45,158 bases of DNA from Falsiroseomonas sp. (GCF_030695085.1 NZ_JAUYTS010000147.1:1-45158); one strand, 5' to 3'. Shown: positions 8,196-17,441, counted from the first letter of the stretch. The notes: generated from the letters alone by a model not told the origin. A program made the numbers and translations.

Positions 8196-8797
8196 AGCTC
8201 ACCGTCTCCCCCAACAGCCCCTATGTCCGCAAGGCGATGGCCTGCGCCATCCAGCGCGGCATCGAGGATCGCATCACCCCCTGGGCGGAAGCCGGCAAGG
8301 ACCCGGCGCTGCTGCGGCACAACCCGCTGTCGAAGATCCCGACGCTGGTCACGGATGATGGCCTGTCGCTGTACGACAGCCCGGTGGTCTGCGAATACCT
8401 CGACAGCATCGGCGATGCACCGAAGCTGTTCCCCGCCGCCGGCCCGGCGCGCTGGACCGCGCTGCGCCAGCAGGCTCTCGGCGACGGCATCATGGATGCG
8501 ACGCAGCCGCGCCGGCGCGAAATCGCGCTGCCGCTGGATGAAGGCCGCCGCAGCTATATCGAGACGCAGCAGGGCAAGGTGACGCGCGCGATCGATGCGC
8601 TGGAGGCGGAGGCGGAGGCGGAGACGCTGGGTGCGCTGACCACGATCGGCGAGATCACCATCGCCTGCGCCCTCGGCTACCTCGATTTCCGCTACCCGAA
8701 CGAGCCGTGGCGCCCGGGCCATCCGAAGCTGGAGGCCTGGTACGCCAAGGTCAGCACGATGCCCGCCATGGCGCGCACCGCCCCGCCCGCCGGCTGA
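8192..8797 (+). CDS. Glutathione S-transferase family protein
   Basis: A 201-residue cytosolic glutathione transferase. The thioredoxin-like N-terminal domain reads MKLTVSPNSPYVRKAMACAI, with Ser/Asn-rich first loop SPNSPYVRK that supplies the glutathione-activating residue, then NPLSKIPTLV (the cis-Pro) and LYDSPVVCEYLD, the usual DS motif that binds the gamma-glutamyl part. The helical C-terminal domain carries TTIGEITIACALGYLDFR and WRPGHPKLEAWY. It starts inside the stop of the LysR gene (ATGA), so it is translationally coupled. The likely role is conjugation or dechlorination-type detoxification, or an isomerase step linked to the hydrolase across the divergent promoter. Confidence 0.92.
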   Translation: MKLTVSPNSPYVRKAMACAIQRGIEDRITPWAEAGKDPALLRHNPLSKIPTLVTDDGLSLYDSPVVCEYLDSIGDAPKLFPAAGPARWTALRQQALGDGIMDATQPRRREIALPLDEGRRSYIETQQGKVTRAIDALEAEAEAETLGALTTIGEITIACALGYLDFRYPNEPWRPGHPKLEAWYAKVSTMPAMARTAPPAG

Positions 8798-8800
8798 GCC

Positions 8801-10618
8801 TCAGCGCGCGACCGCGGACAGGCCAAGCCGCCGAGCCGTCTCCACCGGCCCGGCGGCGGCCAGGCCCTGCATATCCTCGAAGCTGACCGGCTGCGCCGGG
8901 CGCAGGGTGAATTCCAGTTCGCCCGGCTGGCGTATGAAGCTGGCCAGCGCCTCGCGCACCGACAGGAACGGATCGGCCGGGCCTGCTGCCCGGGGTGCCG
9001 AAGTCTGGGGTGCCGAAGTCTGGGGTGCCGTTGCCTGGGGCGCTGCGCCCTTGGAGCTGCCCGCCGGTCCCTTGGAGCTGGAGGCCGGGGGCGCCGCTGG
9101 TGCCGCACCCTTGCGCGCCGGGGCCGGGGCGGGCGCCGCACGGCTGGGCGGTGCGGCCGGACCAGCGCCCGGGATCGGCATGGCGAGCGCCATCTGCGCG
9201 AATTGTTCGCGCAGCTGCGCCTCAGGCACCCCCTGGCTGCGCGCCTGCTCGGCCAGGACGCGGCCCATCAGCCCCTCGTCGCGCAGCGAAAGGGTCAGGC
9301 CGTGCAGCCTGGCCCGCATCAACTGCGCCATGATGGCGTCGTCATCCTGCTCCTCGCCCGGCCGGGGCAGCGGCATCCCGCTCAGGTTGGTCCGCAGCGC
9401 CAGGCTGGCGGCCTCGCTCCAGCGCAGCCCGAAGGGCGCGATATCCAGCACGCCACCTTCCCGCCGCGCCGAGCCGCGCAGCTCCATCCCGCCGGCGATC
9501 TCCCGGTAGCCATGCTGTTCCAGCCAGGCGACGGTGCCGGCGGGTAGCGTCACCCGCAGCCCCTGCAGGCCCATGCTGGTCTCGGCGAGGCCGCTCGCAT
9601 CCATCGAGGCCTCGATCGCGGTGCGGCCGAGGGCAAAGACCGGCTGGCCGCCCGCCTGCGCCGTCAGCCCTTCCATCACCACGCTTTGCGGCGTGCCCAC
9701 CACCGGGTCCGGCACCTGAACCCCATCCATCAGCGCGATGGTGGTCCCGGCCATGTCGATACCCTGGGAGGCGATGCGCCCGATGCGGACATCGCCGGCG
9801 CCCAGCGCCCCGAAGGGCGCGGCCACCCGCACCCCTTCCACCGCCAGGTCGGTCAGCCTGCCCGGCACCCAGTCGCGCAGCGCGAAGCGGCCGATCGCCA
9901 GGTCCACCTGATTGTCCGGCTCGCGCAGCTCCGCCCCTTCCAGCGTGAGAAGCTGGACCGAGAATTGCCGCGGGTCCGGCATCGAGCCATCCAGCGGCGG
10001 CAGCACCATGGATTGCACCGCGGCCCGGCCGAGGCGGAAGGCCAGCGCGCCGCTGCCGCTATCGCGGAAATCGACGCCTTCGAGGGACGCCGCGCCCAGC
10101 ACGCCGGGGCCATAACCCTCCAGCGAGGCGCGACCCACGGTGAGCAGGCCGGGCTGGCCGGTGCCACGCAGCGCCTCCAGCTCCATCGTGCCGAGCTCGA
10201 AGGTGGACAGGCTGAATTCCTGCCCCGCCGCCGGCAGCGACATGCCGCCGAGCACCAGCCGGGCGACCTCGAAGCGGTCCTCCGCCGTGCCGATATTGGT
10301 CACCAGCAGGATGGAGCGCGCCTCCGCCCGGCCGAGCCGCGTCCCGGTCAGGTCCTGGAGCAGCAATTCGGTGACGGTGATGCGCTCCGTCGGTGCCGTG
10401 ATGGTCAGCTCGCCGAGCCGCGCGCGGCCGGTTACCGGGTCCACCTGCCGCTGCCCGACCGCCAGCCGCGCCTCCGGCCCGAAGGCCAGGCGCAGCCGTT
10501 CCAGCGCGGCATCGAGCTGGCGCTCGGCCTCCGCCTGGGCGAGGGCACCGGCACCGGCGAGCGCCAGGGCGCCGGTGAAGGCGCCGGTGAAGACGAGCAT
10601 GGCGAGGCGGCGGCGCAT
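8801..10618 (-). CDS. Exported protein of unknown function with Pro/Ala-rich linker
   Basis: A protein of 605 residues that I do not recognise. It starts with a clear signal peptide (MRRRLAMLVFTGAFTGALAL, cleaved near ALAQA); the ATG at 10618 has GGAG 8 bases upstream and is preferred over one at 10687. Residues of about 30-400 consist of repeated short beta-rich segments such as LGELTITAPTERITVTELLL and FALRDWVPGRLTDLAVEGV, like the stacked repeats of AsmA-like or DUF945-type envelope proteins. A low-complexity Pro/Ala/Ser/Lys linker follows, including a tandem QTSAP repeat, then a conserved-looking C-terminal domain of about 70 residues (PFLSVREALASFIRQPGELE). Location is probably periplasmic. 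It has no operon partner; the convergent glutathione-transferase gene ends 3 bases away. Confidence 0.7.
   Translation of the reverse strand: MRRRLAMLVFTGAFTGALALAGAGALAQAEAERQLDAALERLRLAFGPEARLAVGQRQVDPVTGRARLGELTITAPTERITVTELLLQDLTGTRLGRAEARSILLVTNIGTAEDRFEVARLVLGGMSLPAAGQEFSLSTFELGTMELEALRGTGQPGLLTVGRASLEGYGPGVLGAASLEGVDFRDSGSGALAFRLGRAAVQSMVLPPLDGSMPDPRQFSVQLLTLEGAELREPDNQVDLAIGRFALRDWVPGRLTDLAVEGVRVAAPFGALGAGDVRIGRIASQGIDMAGTTIALMDGVQVPDPVVGTPQSVVMEGLTAQAGGQPVFALGRTAIEASMDASGLAETSMGLQGLRVTLPAGTVAWLEQHGYREIAGGMELRGSARREGGVLDIAPFGLRWSEAASLALRTNLSGMPLPRPGEEQDDDAIMAQLMRARLHGLTLSLRDEGLMGRVLAEQARSQGVPEAQLREQFAQMALAMPIPGAGPAAPPSRAAPAPAPARKGAAPAAPPASSSKGPAGSSKGAAPQATAPQTSAPQTSAPRAAGPADPFLSVREALASFIRQPGELEFTLRPAQPVSFEDMQGLAAAGPVETARRLGLSAVAR
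8992..9030. repeat. 15-bp tandem repeat in coding sequence
   Basis: The unit GGGGTGCCGAAGTCT occurs at 8992-9006 and 9007-9021, followed by a 9-base partial unit. It is in frame within the exported unknown protein and encodes the repeated Pro-Gln-Thr-Ser-Ala part of the linker, so slippage here would change linker length by five residues without a frameshift. Confidence 0.8.
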
Positions 10619-10747
10619 GGCAGGCTCCGGGGATGATTTGGCCGGCAGCCTATCCATGATGACCGGCGCAGGTCCAATGCCGCACATGGCGGCTGGTTTC
10701 AGCGTGTTTCGCCCTGTGGGACATCATGCCGGTCCCCGGCGGGGCGC

Positions 10748-12037
10748 TCAGGCCGCGATCGCCGGGGTCAGCGGCCGCACCACCAACCGGTCGATCCGCT
10801 GGCCACGGCGTTCCAGCACCCGCAGCATATAGGGGCCGATGATGACCTCGGTGCCCACCTGCGGAATGCCCCGCTGGCGCGCCGCCACCAGGCCGCCGAT
10901 GGTCGCCGCCTCATCCTCCGGCAGGTCCCAGCCGAGTTCGCGGTTGATGTCGCGCACCCGCAGGTCGCCGCGCACCTCGACCTCGCCATTCTCGGACAGG
11001 TCGCCGAGAATCGCCTCGCCGCGCTGCACGATCTGGCCGACCACGACCTCGACGATGTCCTCCAGCGTGACGATGCCCTTCAGCGAGCCGTATTCATCCA
11101 GCACCATCGCCATCTTGATCGGCGCCTTGCGGAATTCCTGAAGCTGCTCGCGCAGCGGCCGCGTCTCGATCACCAGGGAGGCGGGCTGTGCCACCGCGAC
11201 CAGGTCCATCTTCGCCGTGTCACCCGCGGCTGCCTGCAGGGCGCGCAGCACGTCCCGCGCATGCACCACGCCCAGGATCTCCTCCCCATCCCGCCCCCAA
11301 AGGGGGAAGCGCGCATGCGGGGAGGCGAGCACCTTGGCGAGCATCGCCTCCGGCTTCTCCGCCGTGTTCAGGGCGACGACGCGGGACCGGTGGGTCATCA
11401 CGTCGCGCACCGTCATGTCATCCAGCGCCAGCACGCCGCGCAGCATGCCGCGTTCCTGGCGTGCGGCGAGATCGGCCGGGCCCTGGTGGCCCATGCCATG
11501 CAGGTCGATGGCACCGAGCAGCTCGTCCTCCGTGATGCCAGGGCGCTCGGCTTCCGGCGTCTTCGCGCCGAACAGCCGCAGCGTGCCGCGCACCACGATG
11601 TTCACCAGATCCGCCACCGGGCCAAGCAGCCGCATGGTGGTGGACAGCACCGGCACCACGCGCATCGCCGCGGAATCCGGCGACCGCAGCGCCAGCGTCT
11701 TCGGCAGCACCTCGGAGAAAATCACCAGCAGCGCGGTCATCACCAGCGACGCATAGGCGACGCCACCCTCGCCGAACCAGGAGATCAGCAGCGCGGAGGC
11801 CAGCGCCGTGGCGGTGGTGTTGACCAGGTTGTTGCCGACCAGGATGGCGGCCACCACCCGATCCTTGCGCTCGCTCAGCTTGCCGAGGGTGACCGCGCGG
11901 CGGTCGCCTTCCTTGGCGCGGCGGGTGACGAAGGCGCGGCTGGCGGCGGTAAAGGCGGTTTCCGTGCCGGAAAACATGGCGGAGGCACACAGCAATGCCA
12001 GGATGATCCCGAGCATCACCAGACTGGTTCCGTCCAT
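10748..12037 (-). CDS. CNNM/CorC-family membrane protein (DUF21, CBS pair, CorC_HlyC)
   Basis: A 429-residue integral membrane protein. The N-terminal DUF21 domain (about residues 5-190) begins SLVMLGIILALLCASAMFSG, with the family signature SGTETAFTAASR and later NNLVNTTATALASAL. Two CBS domains follow (VRDVMTHRSRVVAL; then a second ending MAMVLDEYGSLKGIVTLEDI) and a C-terminal CorC_HlyC domain (VRGDLRVRDINRELGWDLPE). Relatives are linked to Mg/Co efflux or divalent-cation balance. The start ATG at 12037 is chosen over an upstream start because translation before it is basic and lacks a membrane segment, and the DUF21 helix should begin the protein. It is divergent from puuD; the 245-base gap must hold both promoters but I see no clear motif there. 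Confidence 0.9.
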   Translation of the reverse strand: MDGTSLVMLGIILALLCASAMFSGTETAFTAASRAFVTRRAKEGDRRAVTLGKLSERKDRVVAAILVGNNLVNTTATALASALLISWFGEGGVAYASLVMTALLVIFSEVLPKTLALRSPDSAAMRVVPVLSTTMRLLGPVADLVNIVVRGTLRLFGAKTPEAERPGITEDELLGAIDLHGMGHQGPADLAARQERGMLRGVLALDDMTVRDVMTHRSRVVALNTAEKPEAMLAKVLASPHARFPLWGRDGEEILGVVHARDVLRALQAAAGDTAKMDLVAVAQPASLVIETRPLREQLQEFRKAPIKMAMVLDEYGSLKGIVTLEDIVEVVVGQIVQRGEAILGDLSENGEVEVRGDLRVRDINRELGWDLPEDEAATIGGLVAARQRGIPQVGTEVIIGPYMLRVLERRGQRIDRLVVRPLTPAIAA

Positions 12038-12282
12038 TGACCGACCTAACCCCCGCGAGGCCATGCCCGGGCCGCGGAATGCGGCGGGCGGTGGCCAGAG
12101 ACGAGAGCTACCACAATCGGCGCCGCGCTTGCAGGGGCCGCCATGCTGCGGCGCCACACAAGCGCGCGGGCGCTGGACGCCGGGGCGCGCTGGCGCGAAT
12201 GTTGCTATGCAAAACGGGCCGCGCGGCATCTCCCCGCGGCCGGAGGACGCCCGCGACGCGCGGCCGAAGGACGCCTGAGACG

Positions 12283-13464
12283 ATGGACCCCGCCTACCTC
12301 GCCGAATGGGCGAACCTGCTGATCCGCTGGCTGCACCTGATCACCGGCATCGCCTGGATCGGCACCAGCTTCTATTTCATCGGCCTGGACAACCAGCTGG
12401 ACCCGCCGCGGGATGGCAACCCCCTGGTGAAGGGGGAGCAATGGTCGATCCATGGCGGCGGCTTCTACCACAAGCAGAAATACGCCAACGCCCCGGCCAG
12501 CCTGCCGGAGAAGCTGCACTGGTTCAAATGGGAGGCGTATTGGACCTGGATCAGCGGGTTCGGCCTGTTCATGCTGATCTATTGGGGCCAGGCCAGCACC
12601 TATCTGGTGGACCCGGCGGTGATGGACCTCTCGCCCGGCGTCGCGGTGGCGATCTCGGCCGCCATGCTAGTGGCGGGGTGGGTGGTCTATGACCTCGCCT
12701 GCCGCTCGAAATGGGGGGAGAACGAGACCTGGCTCTCGGCCTTCGGCGTGGGCCTGCTGGTGGTGGCGTCCTTCGCCGCCTGCCACATCTTCTCCGGCCG
12801 CGGCGCCTTCCTGCAGATCGGCGCGATGACCGGCACGATCATGGTGGCGAATGTCGCCATGGTCATCATCCCGGGCCAGCGGAAGATGGTGGCGGCGATG
12901 CAGGCGGGGCAGGTGCCGGATGCCAAGTATGGCCGCTGGGGAAAGCAGCGCAGCGTCCACAACACCTACCTGACCCTGCCCGTGCTGTTCCTGATGATCA
13001 GCCCGCATTACCCGATGACCTGGGGGTCCGAATGGAACTGGGTTGTGCTCCTGGGCATCACGCTGGCCGGCGCGCTGGTGCGGCAGTTCTTCGTGCAGCG
13101 CCAATTCGGCCGCAACCCGCTGGCGCTGCCCGCCGCGGCCGCGGTGGTGGTGGGTGTCATGGCCTTCGCGCTGATGCCGGCCCGCACGCCGGCCGGCGGG
13201 CCGGCGCCGGCCTTCGCCGAGGTCGAGGGCATCATGGCCGCGCGCTGCGCGTCCTGCCACGCCGCCCGGCCGACGCAGGAAGGCTTCGTCGAGGCGCCGA
13301 AGGGCGTGCGGCTGGATGAGCCGGGGCAGATCCGCCGCTGGGCGCAATCCATCCGCCAGCAGGTGGCGACGGAGGCGATGCCGCCCGGCAACCTGACCGA
13401 GATCACGGCGGAGGAACGCGCCAGCCTGATCGCCTGGGTGGCCGCCGGGGCACCGCGCGAATGA
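12283..13464 (+). CDS. puuD: Membrane urate hydroxylase with cytochrome c domain
   Basis: A 393-residue protein matching PuuD, the membrane-bound urate-oxidising enzyme that replaces soluble uricase in many proteobacteria. About eight transmembrane helices are visible, starting LIRWLHLITGIAWIGTSFYF; conserved blocks include WSIHGGGFYHKQKY, KWEAYWTWISGF and RSVHNTYLTLPVLFLMISPH. The C-terminal 90 residues are a class I cytochrome c domain with the haem site CASCH and a distal Met in EAMPPGN. Electrons from urate would pass to this haem and into the respiratory chain. The ATG at 12283 is chosen because the upstream in-frame extension is basic and non-homologous. The stop overlaps the uraH start, so product (5-hydroxyisourate) and next enzyme are co-translated. 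Confidence 0.93.
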   Translation: MDPAYLAEWANLLIRWLHLITGIAWIGTSFYFIGLDNQLDPPRDGNPLVKGEQWSIHGGGFYHKQKYANAPASLPEKLHWFKWEAYWTWISGFGLFMLIYWGQASTYLVDPAVMDLSPGVAVAISAAMLVAGWVVYDLACRSKWGENETWLSAFGVGLLVVASFAACHIFSGRGAFLQIGAMTGTIMVANVAMVIIPGQRKMVAAMQAGQVPDAKYGRWGKQRSVHNTYLTLPVLFLMISPHYPMTWGSEWNWVVLLGITLAGALVRQFFVQRQFGRNPLALPAAAAVVVGVMAFALMPARTPAGGPAPAFAEVEGIMAARCASCHAARPTQEGFVEAPKGVRLDEPGQIRRWAQSIRQQVATEAMPPGNLTEITAEERASLIAWVAAGAPRE

Positions 13465-13799
13465 AGCCCTCCGCGCTGACCACACACATCCTGAATACCG
13501 CCAGCGGCGGGCCGATGGCGGGCGTGACGGTGGAACTGTTCCGCCACGATGCCACCGGCCCGGTGAAGCTGACGCAGGCGGTGACTAACGCCGATGGTCG
13601 CACCGATGCGCCGCTGCTCGGCCCGGACAGTTTCGCGCCGGGCACCTATGAGCTTCGCTTCCATATCGGCGCGCATTTCGGCGGGGCGGGGTTCCTGGAT
13701 GTGGTGCCGATCGTGGTGCGGCTGGCGGCGGGGCAGGGGCACTACCACGTGCCGCTGCTCTGCTCGCCCTGGTCCTACGCGACCTATCGCGGAAGCTGA
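13461..13799 (+). CDS. uraH: 5-hydroxyisourate hydrolase
   Basis: A 112-residue transthyretin-like enzyme that hydrolyses 5-hydroxyisourate, the product of PuuD, to OHCU. It shows the family marks LTTHILNTASGGPMAGV near the N-terminus (active-site His), an internal Arg strand (TYELRFHIG), HYHVPLLCSPWSYATY and the C-terminal YRGS tetrapeptide that distinguishes these enzymes from vertebrate transthyretin. It starts within the last codons of puuD. The third enzyme of the branch, OHCU decarboxylase (uraD), is not in this window. No signal peptide is seen, so it acts in the cytoplasm. Confidence 0.95.
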   Translation: MKPSALTTHILNTASGGPMAGVTVELFRHDATGPVKLTQAVTNADGRTDAPLLGPDSFAPGTYELRFHIGAHFGGAGFLDVVPIVVRLAAGQGHYHVPLLCSPWSYATYRGS

Positions 13800-13834
13800 A
13801 CGAACGCGCGCAGACAGCCGGCGTTGGTGCGGTC

Positions 13835-14449
13835 ATGCAGACCGACCCTGGCCGCCTGACCCTGCCCGCGCTGCTGATCGGCTTCGCCCTCGGCGGCTTC
13901 CTGGACGGCATCCTGCTGCACCAGATCCTGCAATGGCACCATCTGCTGAGCGGCGTGACGGACCCCGCCGATCTCCGCTTCCACATGCTCTGGGACGGTG
14001 TTTTCCACGCCGCCCACTACCTGCTGGGCTTCGCCGGCCTGTGGCTGCTGCTGGCCCGCCGCTGCCACGCCGCCGCCTCGGGCGCCGGGCGGGTGCTGGT
14101 CGCCGCCTGCCTGATCGGCTTCGGCGCCTGGCATATCCTGGATGCGGTGCTCAACCACTGGATCCTCGGCCTGCACCGGATCCGGGACGGTTCGCCCAAT
14201 GCGCTGGCGTGGGACCTTCTGTTCTTCGGCCTGGGCGTGGTGACGGTGGCGCTCGGCGCCTGGCTGCGCCGCCGGGATGGCGGGCCGGGCGGGCGTGCCA
14301 TCGCGGCGGGGCTGGCCTGCTGCGTCCTGGCCGGCGCCCCCGCCGCCGCGCTGCCACCGCGGGAGGTGGACCCGGTGATGCAGCTGTCCGCCGGCGGGTT
14401 GTTGCCCGCCTTCTGCGCCGCCTGGACCCGGACCGAGGCGCCTCGCTGA
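13835..14449 (+). CDS. DUF2243 family membrane protein
   Basis: A 204-residue membrane protein with about five hydrophobic segments. The family signature is seen near the start: FALGGFLDGILLHQILQWHH, followed by RFHMLWDGVFHAAHYLLG and IGFGAWHILDAVLNHWILG, each with conserved His/Asp/Trp within helices, a pattern suggesting metal or haem contact. The function of DUF2243 is not established. The last 60 residues contain a further hydrophobic stretch and an APAAALPPREVDPVMQ segment that resembles the join to another domain. It is 35 bases after uraH and co-directional, so it may be read from the puuD promoter. Confidence 0.8.
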   Translation: MQTDPGRLTLPALLIGFALGGFLDGILLHQILQWHHLLSGVTDPADLRFHMLWDGVFHAAHYLLGFAGLWLLLARRCHAAASGAGRVLVAACLIGFGAWHILDAVLNHWILGLHRIRDGSPNALAWDLLFFGLGVVTVALGAWLRRRDGGPGGRAIAAGLACCVLAGAPAAALPPREVDPVMQLSAGGLLPAFCAAWTRTEAPR

Positions 14450-14503
14450 CCCGCGACTTGCCCGCGGCGCGGCGCCGGGCCAGTTTCGGCGCCACGATTC
14501 GGG

Positions 14504-15490
14504 ATGGAACAGCACATGGCCAGCGCAACAGGCATCAAGGTCGCCATCATCGGTGCCGGCACCATGGGCCACGCTTTGGCGCTGGTCTTCGCGCTGGGCG
14601 GGCATGAGGTGCGGCTGACCGACAGCAGCATGGCGACGCTCGACAAGGCTGGCGGGCTGATGGAGACGGCGCTGGAGACTCTGGTTGTGGCCGGCGAGGC
14701 CCCGCGCGAGGCCGATGCCGATTGGCTGCACCACGCCGTGACGCGCCTGCCCGTATTGGCGGAGGCGCTGGAAGACGCCGATTTGGTGCTGGAGGCGATC
14801 ATCGAGCAACCGGACGCCAAGCGCGCCTTGTTCGAGGAGGTGGACCGCCTGGCCCCTGCCCAGGCGATCATCGCCAGCAACACCAGCTACCTCGACCCGT
14901 TTCCGCTCATTCCGGCCCGCCGCCAGGGCCGCGCGCTGATCATGCATTGGTACACGCCGCCCTATCTGGTGGATCTGGTGGACATCGTCGGTGGCCCGGA
15001 ATGCGACCCGGCGGTGGTGAGCTTTGCCGTGGATCTGTGCCGCGCCATGGGCAAGCGCCCCGTGGTGATGCGGAAATTCGTGCCCGGCTACATCGCCAAC
15101 CGCGTGCAATCCGCCATCGCGCTGGAAGTGCAGAAGCTGCTGGATGAAGGCGTCGCCACCGCATCCGAGATCGACACCGCGATCATCGAGGGCATTTCGC
15201 TGCGCCTGCCGATCCTGGGCGTGCTGGCCAAGGCGGATTTCACCGGCCTCGCCTTCACCCAGACCAGCCTGGCCAACCGCATGTACGCGCCGCCGCCGGT
15301 GCGCGGGCAATGCGATGCGGTGGATGCGCTGGTGGCGGAAGGCCGCACCGGCGTGATGGCCGGCGCCGGCTTCTATGACTGGCCGGGCGCCACGGCGGAT
15401 GTGCTGGAAGACCGGGACCGCCGGCTGCTCGCGCTGAAACGCGCGCTGCGGCAGATCGGCACGTTGGCAGGGGAGGGACGCGACCAATGA
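14504..15490 (+). CDS. 3-hydroxyacyl-CoA dehydrogenase family protein
   Basis: A 328-residue NAD-dependent dehydrogenase. The Rossmann fold opens with KVAIIGAGTMGHALALVFAL (GxGxMG). The central region has ASNTSYLDPFPL and MHWYTPPYLVDLVDIVGG, the place of the catalytic His and NPP-type motif in classical enzymes, then a C-terminal helical domain with VPGYIANRVQSAIALEVQ. It lacks a hydratase domain. Such single-domain members oxidise 3-hydroxyacyl-CoA or short hydroxy acids. An alternative ATG four codons later (14516) is possible. The stop overlaps the SDR start by ATGA, so the two dehydrogenases are likely consecutive steps of one catabolic route. Confidence 0.88.
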   Translation: MEQHMASATGIKVAIIGAGTMGHALALVFALGGHEVRLTDSSMATLDKAGGLMETALETLVVAGEAPREADADWLHHAVTRLPVLAEALEDADLVLEAIIEQPDAKRALFEEVDRLAPAQAIIASNTSYLDPFPLIPARRQGRALIMHWYTPPYLVDLVDIVGGPECDPAVVSFAVDLCRAMGKRPVVMRKFVPGYIANRVQSAIALEVQKLLDEGVATASEIDTAIIEGISLRLPILGVLAKADFTGLAFTQTSLANRMYAPPPVRGQCDAVDALVAEGRTGVMAGAGFYDWPGATADVLEDRDRRLLALKRALRQIGTLAGEGRDQ

Positions 15491-16251
15491 TCACCTACGA
15501 TCTTCGGGGCAAGGCGGCGCTGGTCACGGGCGGTGCCTCCGGCATCGGGCTGGCCACCGCGACGCTGCTGGCGCGCAGCGGTTGCGATGTGGCGATCAAT
15601 TTCCTGGCCGGCGATGCGCGCGGGGCGGAGTCCGTCGCGCGCCTGCAGGCCGAGACCAATGCGCGCATCCTGCCGGCGCCCGGCAGTGTGGCGGATGCGG
15701 CGGATGCGGCGCGGATGGTGGGGCAGGCGGTGGCCGAGCTCGGCCGGCTCGACTACCTGGTGAACAATGCCGGCACGCCTGGCACGCCCACCGCCATCGC
15801 GCCGCATGATTTCGACCGGCTGACGGAAGAGCTGTGGGATGCGGTGCTGGAGGTGAATCTCCGCGGCGTGTTCCGCTGCGCCAAGGCGGCCGGGCCGGCG
15901 TTGCGCGCGGCGGGGGGCGCGATGGTCAACATCGCCTCCATCGCCGGCATCAATTCGGCTGGGTCCTCGATGGCCTATGGCGCCACCAAGGCGGGTGTCA
16001 TATCGCTGACCAAGAATTTGGCACGCGGCCTGGCGCCGGAGGTGCGGGTGAACGCCGTGGCGCCAGGCGCCGTTGACAGCACCTGGATGATTGAATGGAC
16101 GGAGGAACAGCGCCGATCCTCGATCGAGGGCGCGCTGCTCAAGCGCCGCTGCACGCCGGAGGATCTGGCGGAGGTCATCGTGTTCCTGCTCGCCGGCGCC
16201 GCCATGGTCACCGGCCAGACGGTGGTGGTGGATGGCGGGCTGACGACCTGA
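15487..16251 (+). CDS. Short-chain dehydrogenase/reductase
   Basis: A 254-residue classical SDR of the FabG-like type. The cofactor site is VTGGASGIGLATATLL, the structural motif NNAGTPG follows, and the catalytic triad is seen as Ser in VNIASIAG with Tyr and Lys in AYGATKAG. The C-terminal part is typical: PEDLAEVIVFLLAGAAMVTGQ and VVDGG. It is translationally coupled to the 3-hydroxyacyl-CoA dehydrogenase gene. The stop is directly adjacent to the stop of the convergent luciferase-like gene, with no base between them. Substrate is not inferable beyond a hydroxy/keto pair. Confidence 0.93.
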   Translation: MITYDLRGKAALVTGGASGIGLATATLLARSGCDVAINFLAGDARGAESVARLQAETNARILPAPGSVADAADAARMVGQAVAELGRLDYLVNNAGTPGTPTAIAPHDFDRLTEELWDAVLEVNLRGVFRCAKAAGPALRAAGGAMVNIASIAGINSAGSSMAYGATKAGVISLTKNLARGLAPEVRVNAVAPGAVDSTWMIEWTEEQRRSSIEGALLKRRCTPEDLAEVIVFLLAGAAMVTGQTVVVDGGLTT

Positions 16252-17319
16252 TCAGTCGGCGGCTAGTGCCTGCGGCGTCGCGCGGAAGCGCGGCGCCACT
16301 TCCTCCATGAACAGGCGCAGTGACCGTGCGGCAAGTTCGGCCGGCATCGGACCGAGGCGGAAACTGCCGATGACGCCGCCGATGCCGGTGGCCTCGATCT
16401 CCGCCATCCGCGCCGCGACGGTGGCGGGGGACCCTGCGATCAGAGCCTTCTCCGGGTCCACGCGCGCGGGCGGCACCGTTTCCTTCTTCATGATGATGCC
16501 CTGCTCGCGGTAGATCTTTTCGCGCAGCGATTTCCGCTGTTCCTGCATGGCGATGAAGTTGGGCACCGCGATGCGCTGCGCCTCCGCATCCGTCTCGGCG
16601 ACGAAGATGTTGCGCCAGCACCAGCTTTCCTGAAGGCAGGCTTCCACCTGCTCCGCACTGAATCCTGATTCCGCCATGGTGGCGCGGTACTGCAGCAGGC
16701 GGTCGCGCGTCGTCTCCAGCGACTGCACATTCATCAGGAAAGGCACGCCACGCCGCGCCAGATGCAGCGCACCGGCCTCCGAGGACGCCGCGCGGATTAC
16801 ATAGGGATGCGGCTTGGTGAAGGGCGTGGGCCGCAGGCGCGGGATGTTGAGGGTCCAGTGCTTCCCCTCATGCCGCATGCCCTCGGGGCTGGTCCAGGCC
16901 TTGAGCATGATGCCCTCGGCTTCCTCGTAGCGTTCCAGCGCTTCCTCCGCCGGAATGCCATAGCCCTGGTATTCGTACACGTTGTAGGCCGTGCCGCGCC
17001 CGAGGCCGACGATGACGCGGCCGCGGGAGAGATTATCGAGCAGCGACATCTGCTCCGCCAGCCGCGTCGGGTGATGCAGCGAGACCTGCGCGACCGCGAA
17101 GCCCACCTTGATGCGCTTGGTCGCCGAGAGGATCGCGGCGGCGAAGGTCACCGGGTCGACATATGCGCAATTGCCATCGAAGTGATGCTCGGCGAGCCAC
17201 ACAACCTCGAAACCCAGCTCCTCACAGAGCAGCGCCTCATCCATCGCCTCGCGGATCGCATCCGCGTCGCGATCGGGGTCGCGGCTTTCGGGGAACAGGA
17301 AATTGCTGAAGCGCAGCAT
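16252..17319 (-). CDS. Luciferase-like (LLM class) flavin-dependent oxidoreductase
   Basis: A 355-residue TIM-barrel enzyme of the bacterial luciferase superfamily, using reduced FMN or F420 to oxygenate or oxidise a small substrate. Motifs are DEALLCEELGFEVVWLAEHH near residue 40, then RIKVGFAVAQVSLHHPTRLAEQ, SRGRVIVGLGRGTAYNVYEY and the C-terminal GSPATVAARMAEIEATGI. The ATG at 17319 is chosen because AGGAG lies 7 bases upstream; an earlier start at 17388 would add 23 basic residues. It is divergent from the second Bug-protein gene, with a 122-base shared region. Confidence 0.9.
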   Translation of the reverse strand: MLRFSNFLFPESRDPDRDADAIREAMDEALLCEELGFEVVWLAEHHFDGNCAYVDPVTFAAAILSATKRIKVGFAVAQVSLHHPTRLAEQMSLLDNLSRGRVIVGLGRGTAYNVYEYQGYGIPAEEALERYEEAEGIMLKAWTSPEGMRHEGKHWTLNIPRLRPTPFTKPHPYVIRAASSEAGALHLARRGVPFLMNVQSLETTRDRLLQYRATMAESGFSAEQVEACLQESWCWRNIFVAETDAEAQRIAVPNFIAMQEQRKSLREKIYREQGIIMKKETVPPARVDPEKALIAGSPATVAARMAEIEATGIGGVIGSFRLGPMPAELAARSLRLFMEEVAPRFRATPQALAAD

Positions 17320-17441
17320 GCGGCGGCTCCTGACCATCAGCGGAAACCGTAGCCAGCGACTTACAATGCTGCAACCTAATCCTTGCATCGCGGGAATGTG
17401 CGGATGTTAGGATGTGCGCTCCCCATGCGGAGGTTCCTGCC

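Noticed and set aside
12038..12282. A riboswitch or regulator site before puuD
   Set aside because: I searched for structured or dyad motifs and found none that stand out; only a shared divergent promoter can be assumed.
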